In this document: positions 34,712-47,447 of the stretch, in pieces
How the letters are laid out: each line of letters opens with the position of its first letter
Position numbering within the stretch: the stretch's first letter is position 1
Assembly (NCBI RefSeq): GCF_947623445.1
Contig: NC_135242.1
Span: 5,952,001 to 6,016,000 of the forward strand
Length of the DNA stretch: 64,000 bases
Origin: Clavelina lepadiformis
Taxonomy: Eukaryota > Chordata > Ascidiacea > Aplousobranchia > Clavelinidae
Direction: 5' to 3'
Translations under genes and position numbers: made by a program
The notes under the pieces: generated by a model
Told to the model about the DNA's origin: nothing
What the model saw: the letters and a program-made list of their open reading frames with translations, nothing else
Databases searched by the model: none

Positions 34712-36563
34712 GTATATAGGCTACCCTTTCGTTTTCAGCTTCGTTTTAACACTGTACATTAGCCTACATTGCTTTACGATTGGTGTATCCGTTGTAGTTT
34801 TCTTTATGCAAATAAAGTTTCAATTTTTTTATCTTTTGACCCACATGCTTATACGCCAGTGCAATTCGAACAGAATGCGCATTTCATTAAGTACTGTTTG
34901 TATTTTTATTGTCATTTTGAAGTATAACCCACATACCGAAATAAAAGTATCATATCGATCGGGAAATATATACGCTCTGTAGCAAGGACTCGAAGGTGTA
35001 AAATAACGGTTTCCTTCGTAGCGTCGTTCAAAAACTTTTTTCAGTCCAAAGATGACGAAAGTAGGCATGCAAAAATTAAATAAACCACGATCATTCCAAC
35101 ACCACAAACTTTACCACTGTAAAAGTAGCCTACTTAAGTTCACTATGTCTTTGTTAAGTGGGCTACTGCGATCTATAGGCCTTGCCTGTGAAGAGTTTAA
35201 AAATCGTAGTTTCTTAACTCGTAAGCAAGATTTTGACAATCAACATTCACGGTGCATGCCTATAATAAACTAATTAGTCACTTACGACTCAATTAAGTGA
35301 GTCAACAAATACAAGGCACAGCTGGTGAAAAACATAACTTCATTCGGTAAAACAGACGAGTAGATGGCGTATTCAAGCAAAAGATATTTGAAAATTGATT
35401 CAATGCTGCAGATTGCACCAGTACAGTAGATAGAGATGATGTTTGGACGATGTAATGACATTGCTGTTCGTTGCAGAATGGAATTCTGTCTGGTACATAG
35501 ACAGTAATGCACAGAGAAAGATGCCAATGCCGTCCTGTCCGACCAATAGGTGAAAGTGCTGAAAGGAAACTCCTATTTTTCCGAAACTGATGACTCGAGT
35601 GACGCTGGTGGTTTATTCTTAATCCAATATCTCGTTTCAGACTTTAATCTTGAAAGTATATAAAACCGGTCCGCTATAACTGCAGTAACTATCCAAAATA
35701 GTTATGAATTACAGAATTAACCTGCTTCAGTGTTTTTACGCACACTTGCAATGAGCACTGAGCAGGTAAATGGGGAAGCAAGGGTTTGTGCAATTATTTC
35801 CAAAATTTTCTTATCCCGTTCGTAAAACTCCCATTTGTTTAAATCATCTATCTCAGTAGATAAATTCTATCTATTCCTGAAACTTTATGCGTTCTTTAAA
35901 CAACTGAAGATCAAGTTATTCGTCACGCTTTGATGATTCTTAAAGTTTTTTTTTGAAGTTCTTAGTTTGAGTTTTTCATTTCTGTGATTAAGTGTCTAGC
36001 TCACTATCTTACGTTTTCTAAAAGGCATTTTTGACAGGATTGGAAGATACAAATAGATTTGGCTCATAGGGCATTGGCCATCAAGGGCAAGAAAATCTTG
36101 AATGCAGTATAAATAGATTGCGATGCGGCATGCACTGGTGGTTTGTTGTGAGTTTGATATGATTAATTGTCTTCCCCGTAATGTAGCCTGTCAGCATAGC
36201 ATTAAAGCCTAAGATAGGCTAGCCGTATTCCGCACATGTACGGTAAGCGTTCACTCTAATTAGCAACTAGTCTATGGCTTAAAGTTAAACCCGGTGATGA
36301 TTCCTCATCACCCTATAGGCCTAGAGAGATTTCCGGCGTGCTGGCGTCACAAAAAACACGCATGCAAAGATTGCAAGTGCAAGTTCTCTTTAGTTTCATC
36401 TTTTTACAGAACTTTGTAACAATGTAGCTTGACATACTGACAGTGGCGTGGATAAACAGGGCGATATGAACAGTGTTTGAATCGGTTCATATTGTGCATA
36501 AATTGATTTAGTTTAATTATTGAATTTAGAGATTTAATACTGCAGTACTGGGATGATGTAAAA
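34712..36563. other. Intergenic DNA between two hAT elements
   Basis: Short unrelated frames only. TAGGCCTA and TAGGCTAC words recur here, as elsewhere in the window. Confidence 0.35.
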
Positions 36564-36886
36564 CAGGGGTGGGCAACATACGGCCCGCGACGGGATTTTG
36601 AGCGGCCCGCAGACAGTTTCCGGTCTTACATGATAATGTGGCCTGCGGCCACATTCTGCCGCAATCCCTGTATTGCGTCACTGAATAAGTCCAAGTTTGC
36701 CAACCTGAGAAAGATGGCCATAAATCTACTTGTTCTGTTCGGGTCTACATACATTTATGAGCAAACATTTTCGACCATGAACATTAATAAGACAAAGCTG
36801 CGTTCCAATCTATTCAGGAATCCGGCCCGCCAAGTACTTCATTTTCTCATATCAGGCCCGCCGACCGAAGAAGTTGCCCGCCCCTG
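36564..36886 (+). mobile_element. Deletion-derived hAT element 2 with transposase remnant
   Basis: 323 bp with a perfect 8-bp duplication ATGTAAAA (36556-36563 and 36887-36894). Ends: CAGGGGTGGGCAACATACGG and, inverted, CAGGGGCGGGCAACTTC. The inside retains a fragment of the transposase C-terminal dimerisation (hATC) domain, in frame over about 36690-36815, with LFGSTYIYEQTFSTMNINK followed by TKLRS. The rest of the transposase is deleted. Confidence 0.92.
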
Positions 36887-37064
36887 ATGTAAAACATAGA
36901 TTCTAGGCTAATTTTTTTGGTGCAGTCTCTGCACTAAATTGCAAGTTTTCATACAGGCACCTTGCTTGAGACTCGGTTACCGAGCTATAGCCTTGTGCAA
37001 GTTCCGATTTTCGCACATTTTTTGACTTCTTGAATGAAGTAGGCTAGTCTATTGCTTGAATTTA

Positions 37065-37230
37065 AAACTGTCCATCAGATCCACTGAACAGTCCGAGCAA
37101 GTGTTGTTAATGCCTTGCCCAAGAGCATTACTGTGGTATAGCGCCACTGGATATTGAACATGAAATACGAAAAGAATTTATTATGAGGCCAGCACTTCAA
37201 CCACTTGGCTACTGAGCCATATTTCACCAC
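37065..37230 (-). mobile_element. tRNA-derived SINE, copy 2
   Basis: Minus-strand head with a good A box (TAGCCAAGTGGTTGAAG) and a worn B box (GTTCAATATCC), followed by the same body as the copy at 9005-9166 (GCAAGGCATTAACA, CTGTTCAGTGGATCTG). The two copies differ at many sites, so neither is recent. Confidence 0.75.
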
Positions 37231-37518
37231 ATATGTTAAAGTCTATGGATATGGAAGTCTGGGTTTGGTGGTTGTGCGAACCCAATACATATCGACATTG
37301 GAGGTTATGCGTCTAGCCTAGCACTCAAAAAAAGAATATAGCATGACACCTTTTTCATGAAAAAAAAACAGACCTGGATTAACTAGTCTAGGACATTAAG
37401 TGTCAATATCATTAGATTGTTGAAAAATTATTATATATATAATATAGGCTACATGTTGTCGAGTTTATCCCAGTTTTTAAACTATAATTTCTGTTTGTAT
37501 GCAGCGTTAGTTAACTGA

Positions 37519-39045
<1,527 letters not shown>

Positions 39046-39074
39046 ATTTGTAAGGATCGTTTCAATTATTATAT

Positions 39075-39080
39075 AATAAA
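39075..39080 (+). terminator. Poly(A) signal of KATNA1
   Basis: AATAAA about 30 bases after the stop; another candidate, AAATAAAC, lies near 39222. Confidence 0.6.
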
Positions 39081-39803
39081 TTTTGTATCATTAATACAAT
39101 TGACATTTTGTATGTTGTGCTACTGTGATTGAATGGTGCTGAAAGTTTCATGGACTTTGCCAAGTTTCCCGGTTGTTATATATATATACCCTTTTTTGTT
39201 TTCATTTGCAAAACTGACCTGGAAATAAACTGTGTACTTATATAATTAAATTTTTGACTCATATTTTCAATGTTTTCTTTGTAACTCTTGTGTTAGTTTT
39301 GGTGGCATAAATATACAACCATCTGTGTACTTGATACTGTGATTTTGATATTGGCTTCACTGTTGCTTTTGTGAATTTTAAGCGACAACGTTGTGTAGGT
39401 CTCTCATTGTTGAATTTGTGTATGCTCAGAAACATGTATGAAAGCGTAGACTTCATGCAATGTAATTTTCAGAAATAAAGATACTACAGCACTTGATTTT
39501 CTTCATGCTTTCAACACTAGATTTTGTTATAGTTTATCCAGAGTATAGAGTTTTCGCACTATCAGTTTATTCATTTGAATATCAGATCCTTTATAATTTC
39601 ATTAGCTTGATATAGCTGTAATTTTAAAGCAACGTTGTGTTACACTTGTTTTGTATTTGATGCTTATTGTACAGCTATGCTATATAACTATTGCGCACAG
39701 TGCATAACTATGTTTATGCTGGTGCAGCAATAAGTTAGTCACAATTCAAGTAGTATGATGTTATCATTTTGCTCACTGTAGCCTTTGTAGGTATATAGGG
39801 TAC

Positions 39804-40931
39804 ATGGGCTTGTTTCTAAGAAACTTTAAATTAGGCTCTTTCCTTGTATGTAACAATATCAACAAGTTCTGCACTTACACTAATTCTTCCCGTGTGAAAG
39901 GAATGGATCTTTGCAATGTTGTAAAAACTTTGGAGGAGTTCGCTCCATTGAAACTTTCTGAGAGTTGGGATAATGTTGGTTTGCTTGTGCAGCCATCTGC
40001 ACCACTGCAGGTTAAAACTATTTTATTAACTAACGATTTAACTGAAGATGTCATGGAGGAAAGCATTCAGAAAGAAGCAAACATGATTGTGTCTTACCAC
40101 CCACCTATTTTCAAAGCACTAAAACATTTAACAAACAAACACTGGAAGGAGCGGTTAGTTATTAAAGCAATAGAGCATCGTATCGCAGTATACTCACCAC
40201 ATACTGCATGGGATGCAATGCAAAATGGTGTGAATGACTGGCTGGCATCTGGTCTCGGTAAAATGAAGAGCATTATTCCAGTGACATTGTCGACTCATAA
40301 GATATCAAACAAGCTTGTTAATGTCAAGGTGCCATTGGAAAGTGCATCCAGTTTGCTTGCCGACTTAAGTACTTCATTTGGCAACATTCAATACACTGAG
40401 CTACACGCCTGCAGTGAAATACAAGTTCGTTGTTCAAATGAAAACGTCACAGATGCCTTGAAAATATTCCATAAACACTACGTTGAACCTAAGGAAATAA
40501 TAATTATCGAATCTTCTTCAGTTCCTATTCTTAACTCTGGTACAGGTAGGATGTGCAGTTTAGATAAAAGCGCTCCACTGGAAAAGATCATAGGTAGAAT
40601 AAAGAAACACCTTTCTCTAAAACATGTCCGTCTTGCTGTAGGCAGAGGATGTTCTCTAACAAGTGCAATAAAAACAATAGCTCTTGGAGCCGGTTCTGGA
40701 GCATCTATTCTTCTAGGTGTTAATGCTGATCTTTATGTAAGTGGTGAAATGTCACATCATGATGTCTTGGATGCCGTATCTAATGGTATCAGTGTGGTGC
40801 TTTGTGAACACAGTAACACAGAAAGGGGTTATCTTAATCGATTTAAAGAAATCCTGGGCAAGGAACTAGGAAATCAAGATGTGCAAATCATAGTTTCTTC
40901 AACAGATAGAGATCCACTTGAAACTTACTAA
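39804..40931 (+). CDS. NIF3L1: NIF3-like protein 1 (intronless)
   Basis: Single frame of 375 residues; human NIF3L1 is 377. The NIF3/DUF34 fold is a conserved metal-binding protein whose biochemical role is still unclear; it is often linked to transcription corepression and mitochondria. Signatures: LCNVVKTLEEFAPLKLSESW followed by DNVG near the N-terminus, VSYHPPIF, SPHTAWDA, and the C-terminal block GAGSGAS, ADLYVSGEMSHHDVLDA, LCEHSNTERGYL, which carry the His/Asp/Glu metal ligands. The first about 30 residues are basic and hydrophobic with few acids, compatible with a mitochondrial presequence; the second Met (MDLCNVV) could start a cytosolic form. Like KATNA1 upstream, it lacks introns. 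TTTGTAG ends 13 bases before the ATG and could be a 5'-UTR or trans-splice acceptor. Confidence 0.95.
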   Translation: MGLFLRNFKLGSFLVCNNINKFCTYTNSSRVKGMDLCNVVKTLEEFAPLKLSESWDNVGLLVQPSAPLQVKTILLTNDLTEDVMEESIQKEANMIVSYHPPIFKALKHLTNKHWKERLVIKAIEHRIAVYSPHTAWDAMQNGVNDWLASGLGKMKSIIPVTLSTHKISNKLVNVKVPLESASSLLADLSTSFGNIQYTELHACSEIQVRCSNENVTDALKIFHKHYVEPKEIIIIESSSVPILNSGTGRMCSLDKSAPLEKIIGRIKKHLSLKHVRLAVGRGCSLTSAIKTIALGAGSGASILLGVNADLYVSGEMSHHDVLDAVSNGISVVLCEHSNTERGYLNRFKEILGKELGNQDVQIIVSSTDRDPLETY

Positions 40932-41074
40932 GCATTTGTTAGTGTTCAAAACTGCAATTACATAAAACACAATTCTTTGTTTGGATAATTATGATATGCA
41001 ATTAGCGTAGTTAAATTTGTCATTTATAATTATCATTATTTGTGTAAATTGTACAGCGTATATTATAAACATAA

Positions 41075-41080
41075 AATAAA
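41075..41080 (+). terminator. Poly(A) signal of NIF3L1
   Basis: AATAAA about 145 bases beyond the stop codon. Confidence 0.55.
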
Positions 41081-41409
41081 TTGGTGACCTTTCTCCACTG
41101 TGTTTAGGTATCATGTAAGTGGTTACAGCATTTCTAACAGCAGCAAACCCATTATGGCTTTATTGTATGGTTCATTATAAATGATGGTCATCAAAATTGA
41201 GGTTTAACAGAAGTCATCTGAGCATCAGCTGTTATCTCTTTGCCAGCTACACTTAAGAAAGTGTAACCAACCAACAAAAAATAACAAATAACTTCAAAAT
41301 TACTCCGCAATCAATGTTTTATTACATCATGAAATTGGCAAAATGTAAACATCAGACACTACTGACAGTGAATTTGCCTCATAATCTGCAGGGCATTGCA
41401 CATTCATAG

Positions 41410-43637
41410 TTATTGTTTAAAAACACTTTGTTTTTCAAGTACATTTAAATTTGCTTGGCTGAATATAACAGATTTTCTGTTCGTTGTAATACGTGAATGA
41501 ACTTTGTACAAATTAAGCGACATTTGATTTAACACTTTTAAAAAATAACTGCCGTCAGGAATATTTCCATTGCAATCATTGTTGAGGTTCGGCAAATTTT
41601 CACCAGATAAATGAGGAAAGAAGCGAAAATACAACTCAAGATGGTAGGATTTCTGAAGCTTTGCATGTTGGTCACAGGGTAGTGATGCAGGATAAACCAG
41701 GTAATTATTTTCCGTGACTCCCACAGACGAGTTAATGACCTTTTCGAGAACATTTAGGTCCTGTCCAGCCAAATCAACAACATTTACTAATAGGTTGGGA
41801 TTATTTGCAGGCCAAGCTAATAGATGGACAGGAGGCATGTAAGTTTTGTAGAAATAGATGTTTAAAGTATGGTTTCCTCCTGATGGATTCATTTCTGAGT
41901 GTGTCTTCACAACTGAATGTAAATGCTCCATACACGGCAGCATACCCCCTTGGTGAATGATCCCGAATGCAATAAATGCAACAATGTTAAAACACAACCA
42001 CAAACTTGTGAGAAGCTTGTGCATTTGAAAAGGATGAACCGCTTTTGCACTTACTACACATAGGGGTACAATAAGAGGTAGAATATATCTAGGTTCCTGA
42101 TGTGGTATGCAAGACAGAAGCACAAGACCACATAGAAAGGTTCCAACAAGCAAGGAAAGCTGATATTTGTCTTCTTTAATTTTCTGATCTTTGTCTGACC
42201 TCACTGATAACAAACACGATCTTAAAAAAACTAGCAACAATGGACCAAACAACATCGGTAAGTTAACCAGCGTGTGAAGGTACCAAGGATGAAGACCATG
42301 TTTTTCTAAGTTTGAGTTTTTCAAGTTGTACTGCATGATGTTAATTGGTGTCCATGGTATTTCTGCCATCCATCTGACGAAGGAATTTATATCCAAGTTT
42401 TGCAGTATTACTGCCAGCTGGGAGAATTTATCTGGCTGGAAATACATACAGTCACAGCAAGCAAAGAAAAAGCAAGTAATCAAAACTGGCATAAATAGCA
42501 GCATGGCATTACACATGCATCGATAAAATGACTGAACCAAGTTTTCACGAATAAAATCAGGAAAAATCCAATACAATGTTGGTATAACTGCAAATGCAAC
42601 AAAAGATGTGCGAATAAAAAAGCCACTAACAAGTATTGCACCTATAAGTTTTGCTGTAGTGTATCTATACTGTTCGATCGATTGTCGTAGCAACCGGCAT
42701 CTGTTAACTGATGGTATCACACAGTAATTAAGAAGAATGGCAACGAACATCAATTCAGTAGCATTCGAAAATGTTCGGGTACAGTATACCCAAACTGTGT
42801 AAGAACTTGCAAATATAAAAACTGAGGTATGTGCTAAAGCTCTATCAGTGTAATGTCTCAATGCTATTTGATAAATACAATAATCCAGTATGAAACTTAG
42901 CAATGTCATCCACAATCTTGGAGCCAATAAAAGGAGGTAAGGTGTAATTAAAAATCCAAAGGATAACTTCAAGAATTTAAGAAATAAAAAAGGAATTCCT
43001 GATGATATGACTGGAAAAATGATTGTCCGAGCTGGTTTAGCTGCATTCCATTCCCATGTTAAGTGATTCATGTAACCGAAAACATCCCCTGAAAAAAATA
43101 TGTTCGTCTAAAGTGCTATCGTTAAAACAAGTTTAGTTTAAATATATTGCACCACTTATTGTCTATGCTATGGAGATGATACAATCTGGTAACAGTATTG
43201 CACCCATGGCCATAATTTGTAGTGTGGATACCCTTTTTACCTAGTTTAGTTGTAAGTATTATTTTATAAGGATGGTTGTGATTGGCTATCAAAATTAAGA
43301 GTTCTTCGATTTAGTATATATACAGAATGTATACTTCATATGATTGCAACTACCATGGGAACCATTTATTTGTAAGATGCACATTTGGTTTACCTGCGGC
43401 AATTTCAGGCGACTGGAAAAACTCATCGGGAAAGATGTATCCTGTTTGAGGCAAGATACACAGCATGAACCTTAAAACGGCCAAGTGCAGCCATATAACT
43501 TTAAACCATGTTATTTCCATTTCAGTTATTTGAGCTGCTGATATAGGTAAAACATTTAATACACTTCCATTTTTAGCAAATAACAGTTTTTTGGATGCAT
43601 GAAATTTTGAAGAGGTTGCTTTGTATACACCAGTCAT
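41410..43637 (-). CDS. PIGZ: GPI mannosyltransferase 4 (adds fourth mannose)
   Basis: ER multipass GT22-family mannosyltransferase that adds the side-chain fourth mannose to GPI precursors, using dolichol-phosphate-mannose. Two exons, 43394-43637 and 41410-43088, give about 640 residues; human PIGZ is 579. The lumenal loop after TM1 has [19 protein letters not shown] then LTWEW, the GT22 catalytic HPDE-type loop (here Phe-Pro-Asp-Glu). Further marks are TRTFSNATE, the [15 protein letters not shown] motif, GGMLPC and [14 protein letters not shown], which fit PIGZ better than PIGB. About ten hydrophobic segments. A start at MEITWF, 40 codons later, is possible. It overlaps no neighbour and faces NIF3L1 tail to tail. 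Confidence 0.85.
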
Positions 43638-44383
43638 GGATAAATATCTAAAAAGGTTTGTGCCATGACAACAATAATCAAAATGAGTATTTTAAAGTTA
43701 TCTGCTACAAATAGGCCTATATTGTACAATAAGAACGCATAGTTTTAAAGGTAACTCAAAACTTGTTAAAAACTATTTTGCAATAAAAATAAATACTGCA
43801 AAATTACATTATATCCATTAGGGCTGGCTGGGTGGGGTGTCTTTTCCCATCCAATGATGTATAGCATTGAAGCAATTTTTAATCATCTGTTGATTGAATA
43901 CACCACCTGCTCGTCTGCTTAATTTCCTTTTTTAACCCATGTTTTGTCAATTTAACTAACTATTGATTTAGTGGACGTAGTAGTATTGATTTAGCAATTA
44001 TTACCTTAATTATTTTTGAGCACGTTTTAAGTCATTTCGGCTTTTTCTCGTTCATTAGCGCATTCTAATAAAAACTGACTTGATTTTTTCGTCCCATCAT
44101 AATGAAAACTAAAATGATTGATATTATTGAAATACTATGTTTCCTGATAATTTCTGTGATTTAGCATGACATAAATTGTTAATACAACCCCTTTCATCAC
44201 ATTTCTTATAATAAATAGCCGTTTTGCCTGCGATTAACAATGTAACATGAACATGAGTCACCTGACAATTAGTGACTATGGCAGCTAACCGCCAGCCAAC
44301 GATTAATGCCATCCAGCTAAATTCCCAGCCCTAATATCTATACATGGCCCTACTAAACGGAAAATTTGTAATTTGCCTTTCAG
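43638..44383. other. Region between PIGZ and ALKBH2 starts
   Basis: The two genes are divergent, so this 0.75 kb probably holds both promoters and the unplaced first exon of ALKBH2. No specific element recognised. Confidence 0.4.
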
Positions 44384-45192
44384 TAGCAATAAACAGGAAG
44401 TCCTCCACCAAGAAAGTAAAAGCTGTCAGCAAGTAAAAACACTACGTGAAGAAAACCTAAATGTTGACTATATGATTTTGTTCAAACGTCCAAAAGCTGA
44501 TAATCTGTTCCAGCAACTTGAAAAGGACATGAAATATTATGATGGTGATCTGGCTCAAGTAAAGGTAGACGATACTGCATGCAAATAACCTTTTTGCTGT
44601 TTAAATTCTTATTGTTACGATACTGTACTTTACAACTAAATAAATGCATATGAGAAATGTGGTTTGTACTTAATTAAAATAAAGTGTACTGTATATTATT
44701 TAGGTTTACGGCAAATGGCACCCAATACCAAGAAAGCAAGTAGCATATGGTGATGATGGTGTTTATTACAAGTACTCTGGAAATCGACTCCCGGCAAAGC
44801 CATGGAGCAACGTGCCGGCCTTGCTAGAAATAAAAAAAGCTGTGGAGGATGCATTGGACAAGCAGTATTTATTTAACTTTGTCTTAATTAATCGCTACAA
44901 AGATGGTAGCGACCATATGGGAGAACACAGAGATGATGAAAAAGAACTCGCACATGGTGCCCCAATCGCATCTGTCTCATTGGGACAGGCACGAGATTTC
45001 ATATTTAAACATAAAGATAACAGAGCTAAAAACAAGTCACGAACAGATTTGAAACCTGTTTCGATATTATTGCAGCCAGGTAGTCTTTTGGTGATGAAAC
45101 CTCCAACCAACACCTTTTGGTATCACAGTTTGCCTATTAGGAAAAATGTTCTACTTCCTCGAATTAATTTAACCTTCAGGGTTATAAGTTAA
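44384..45192 (+). CDS. ALKBH2: DNA oxidative demethylase ALKBH2 (first exon not found)
   Basis: Nuclear Fe(II)/2-oxoglutarate dioxygenase that directly reverses 1-methyladenine and 3-methylcytosine in double-stranded DNA. Two mapped exons, 44384-44564 and 44704-45192, encode about 222 residues from just before the conserved region (REENLNVDYMILF) to the C-terminus. Visible: VYGKWHPIPRKQVAYGD (substrate loop), NFVLINRYKDGSDHMGEHRDD with the HxD iron ligands, ASVSLGQARDFIFKHK, then FWYHSLP (distal iron His) and PRINLTFR (2OG-binding Arg). The first mapped exon has no start ATG and begins with one base of a split codon, so a short upstream exon exists, as expected for the variable N-terminus with a PCNA-binding site in vertebrates. 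Confidence 0.93.
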
Positions 45193-46845
45193 CAGCTGAA
45201 AGTTTCTGAAATTGTGAAAGATTGCCTTTTTAGAGATAGTGCTATAATTTTCTTATTGGCCTCAACCTATCTGTACAGTGACATTTACGTAAGTGATATA
45301 TGGTATTCAAAAATTAAAAAATTTATACAACAAAGTGGCTTGAAAAAATTGAACACAGCAAAATTGCTCCGTACTCATAGTATTAAATCTAATTTTGGCA
45401 TCACACCTCAAAAGTTTAATTGCTTATATTACAGAGTTTATTTTCTTATTGTACTGCAACTTGTAGCGACAAGCAGAGCACTGCAAATTGTTTTATAACT
45501 AAAATTTCAAACGTTTTTTAGTATGACATTACTAACAGATTGATTTTTTTCCTGAAATTTGCACTTGTGCTGACTGAATTTTACAAACTTTTTACAAAGC
45601 TACTTGTATTTTTCATATATGCTGAAACATTGTGACATAAATGCAAAAATTGCTTTCAAAAGTTAATGAAAAATTAGTGATGTACAAGCACATGTGTGAT
45701 CATAAATGGTTTTGAATTGCTTTAGACAACCAAGCAATATACAAACAACAAAACCAAAGTCTTATTTCAAAGTTTTTGTCTGAAATTTCCTTTTTTTAAA
45801 AGAAAACATGTTCCAAAACACAGCTGTTCGGTGATTTGCATTTATAGCAGAGAATTTAGTTTGCCTACCATATTTTCAATTTCCACTTTAAAAAATCATC
45901 TTCTAGTAAAATAACTTCAAAAAACGGAAATTCAGTTCCTGCTTACATAATGAACGTCAGAAGACGAGGAATTAGGAAATATCTTATATTTCAATTTTTA
46001 TAGTGACTATTGTTGCTGCATTCTGTAAAAACTAGTGTAGCAGGACTTGCCTAATTCGGATTCGTTTATGGTAAGTAAGTGTGAAGATAAATCCATGAAA
46101 TATGACAATTCAAGTGAGGAACGCGCTATAATTGTATGAATGATTGAATGTGGTGAGTTTGGAGCAATTACATTTTGATTGTGTCAATGAAAAAGCTTTA
46201 TTACTTATACAGATGCAAGAATTTATTTTAATTGTGTGTTTTGTATATGTCCCTATTACCCTAGAAGTCGGCTTCTGGCGCAGAATTGCCGTCTTGTGCT
46301 ATAGTCTATATAAGTAGGCTATAACGTAGGTGTGGTGCAAATTTTTGCATTACATTTATTCAGCACACTGAAAGCAAACTTTGCATTAGATGAAATAAGC
46401 CATCATTTCATCTACTAGATGAAATGATATTTCATCATAAATATGGCCATTTAGCTGTGCATGTCCGTGCTTGCAAAGGTTTTACGCGTTTGATCTAGTT
46501 AGTTTTGCGCCAATCTTGCTGAAATCTATATTTTAACTACCAGTTGTGAGTGACAGTGTTGACATAGGCCAAGGCCAGTCATGAAAACAAGTCTTAATGG
46601 TCGTGATATGCAAGTCAATTAATTACATGCCCAAGTTAAGTCACTTAACATTTATAAAGTTCAAATCTTAACACATGTCAAGTCACAATTAACGATGTAT
46701 TTTTCATTTTAGATCAATTAAACGGTTTTCTAATGATTTTGCACATTTAGACATATATAGAATGTATTGCATATTAATTGTTGAATAAATTCTTTCACTA
46801 AAACATAACTCAAATCTTTTAAAAAACATCTCTGACTACCTAGAG
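45193..46845. other. Intergenic DNA between ALKBH2 and hAT element 3
   Basis: ALKBH2 3' region, then AT-rich sequence. A perfect 12-bp inverted repeat with a 3-nt loop lies at 46402-46428. No gene recognised. Confidence 0.4.
46402..46428. repeat. Short perfect inverted repeat
   Basis: ATCATTTCATCT, ACT, AGATGAAATGAT. A partial further copy of the ATTTCATC arm follows directly. Confidence 0.6.
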
Positions 46846-47021
46846 CAGGGATGTCCAACCTTTTATTAAAGTGGGCCGCATTGTCACTTGAAATAATTCA
46901 ATGGGCCGCAGAACCTATTAAATTTAAAGAAAAATGGGTACATAAAGTACATATTTTTGGAGTGAAAATGACTAACGGGCCGCACAGAAATCTCAGCCGG
47001 GCCGCAGGTTGGACATCCCTG
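46846..47021. mobile_element. Non-autonomous hAT element 3 (176 bp MITE)
   Basis: Perfect 8-bp duplication ACCTAGAG (46838-46845 and 47022-47029). Sixteen-base identical inverted ends CAGGGATGTCCAACCT, with GGGCCGCA motifs just inside both ends and once more internally. No coding capacity. It lies 430 bp before the first rhodanese gene. Confidence 0.93.
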
Positions 47022-47447
47022 ACCTAGAGTTTTTGTGGTAGGTTGTACTGTAGTTACAAATCAAAGCGTTATAAAGGGAAACCCCTTTCCTAATACTGTT
47101 ATTTGAATAACATCACACCTGACTTTCGTTTGGTAAAAATTGTATTTATTAATAAAAATTTCGAGCACAGCTAGTAATCAAAAATTTTAATTTAATTTTT
47201 AGTTTATTTATTGTCAATACAATGTAAAATAATCAATAAATTATTATCAACGAGTAACTGTAAAATAAAGAAAACTTTTTTCCTTTAATGTCACACCTGA
47301 GCGCATCGCAAAATAACCCCAATTTTTTACAGAGAAGAGAAAATGCTTACTCATTGTCAGCATACCAGATAAAGCGCATTCAACTAGTTAGTTGTTCGTA
47401 GTAGTTGCAACGTTGTTTTTTGCAAAGCAGTTTGAAATTGCAAAAGA

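Noticed and set aside
41410-43637. Assignment as PIGB (third mannose)
   Set aside because: PIGB has HPDEYWQSLE-type loops; [22 protein letters not shown] and YMPPVHLL fit PIGZ better, though both are GT22.
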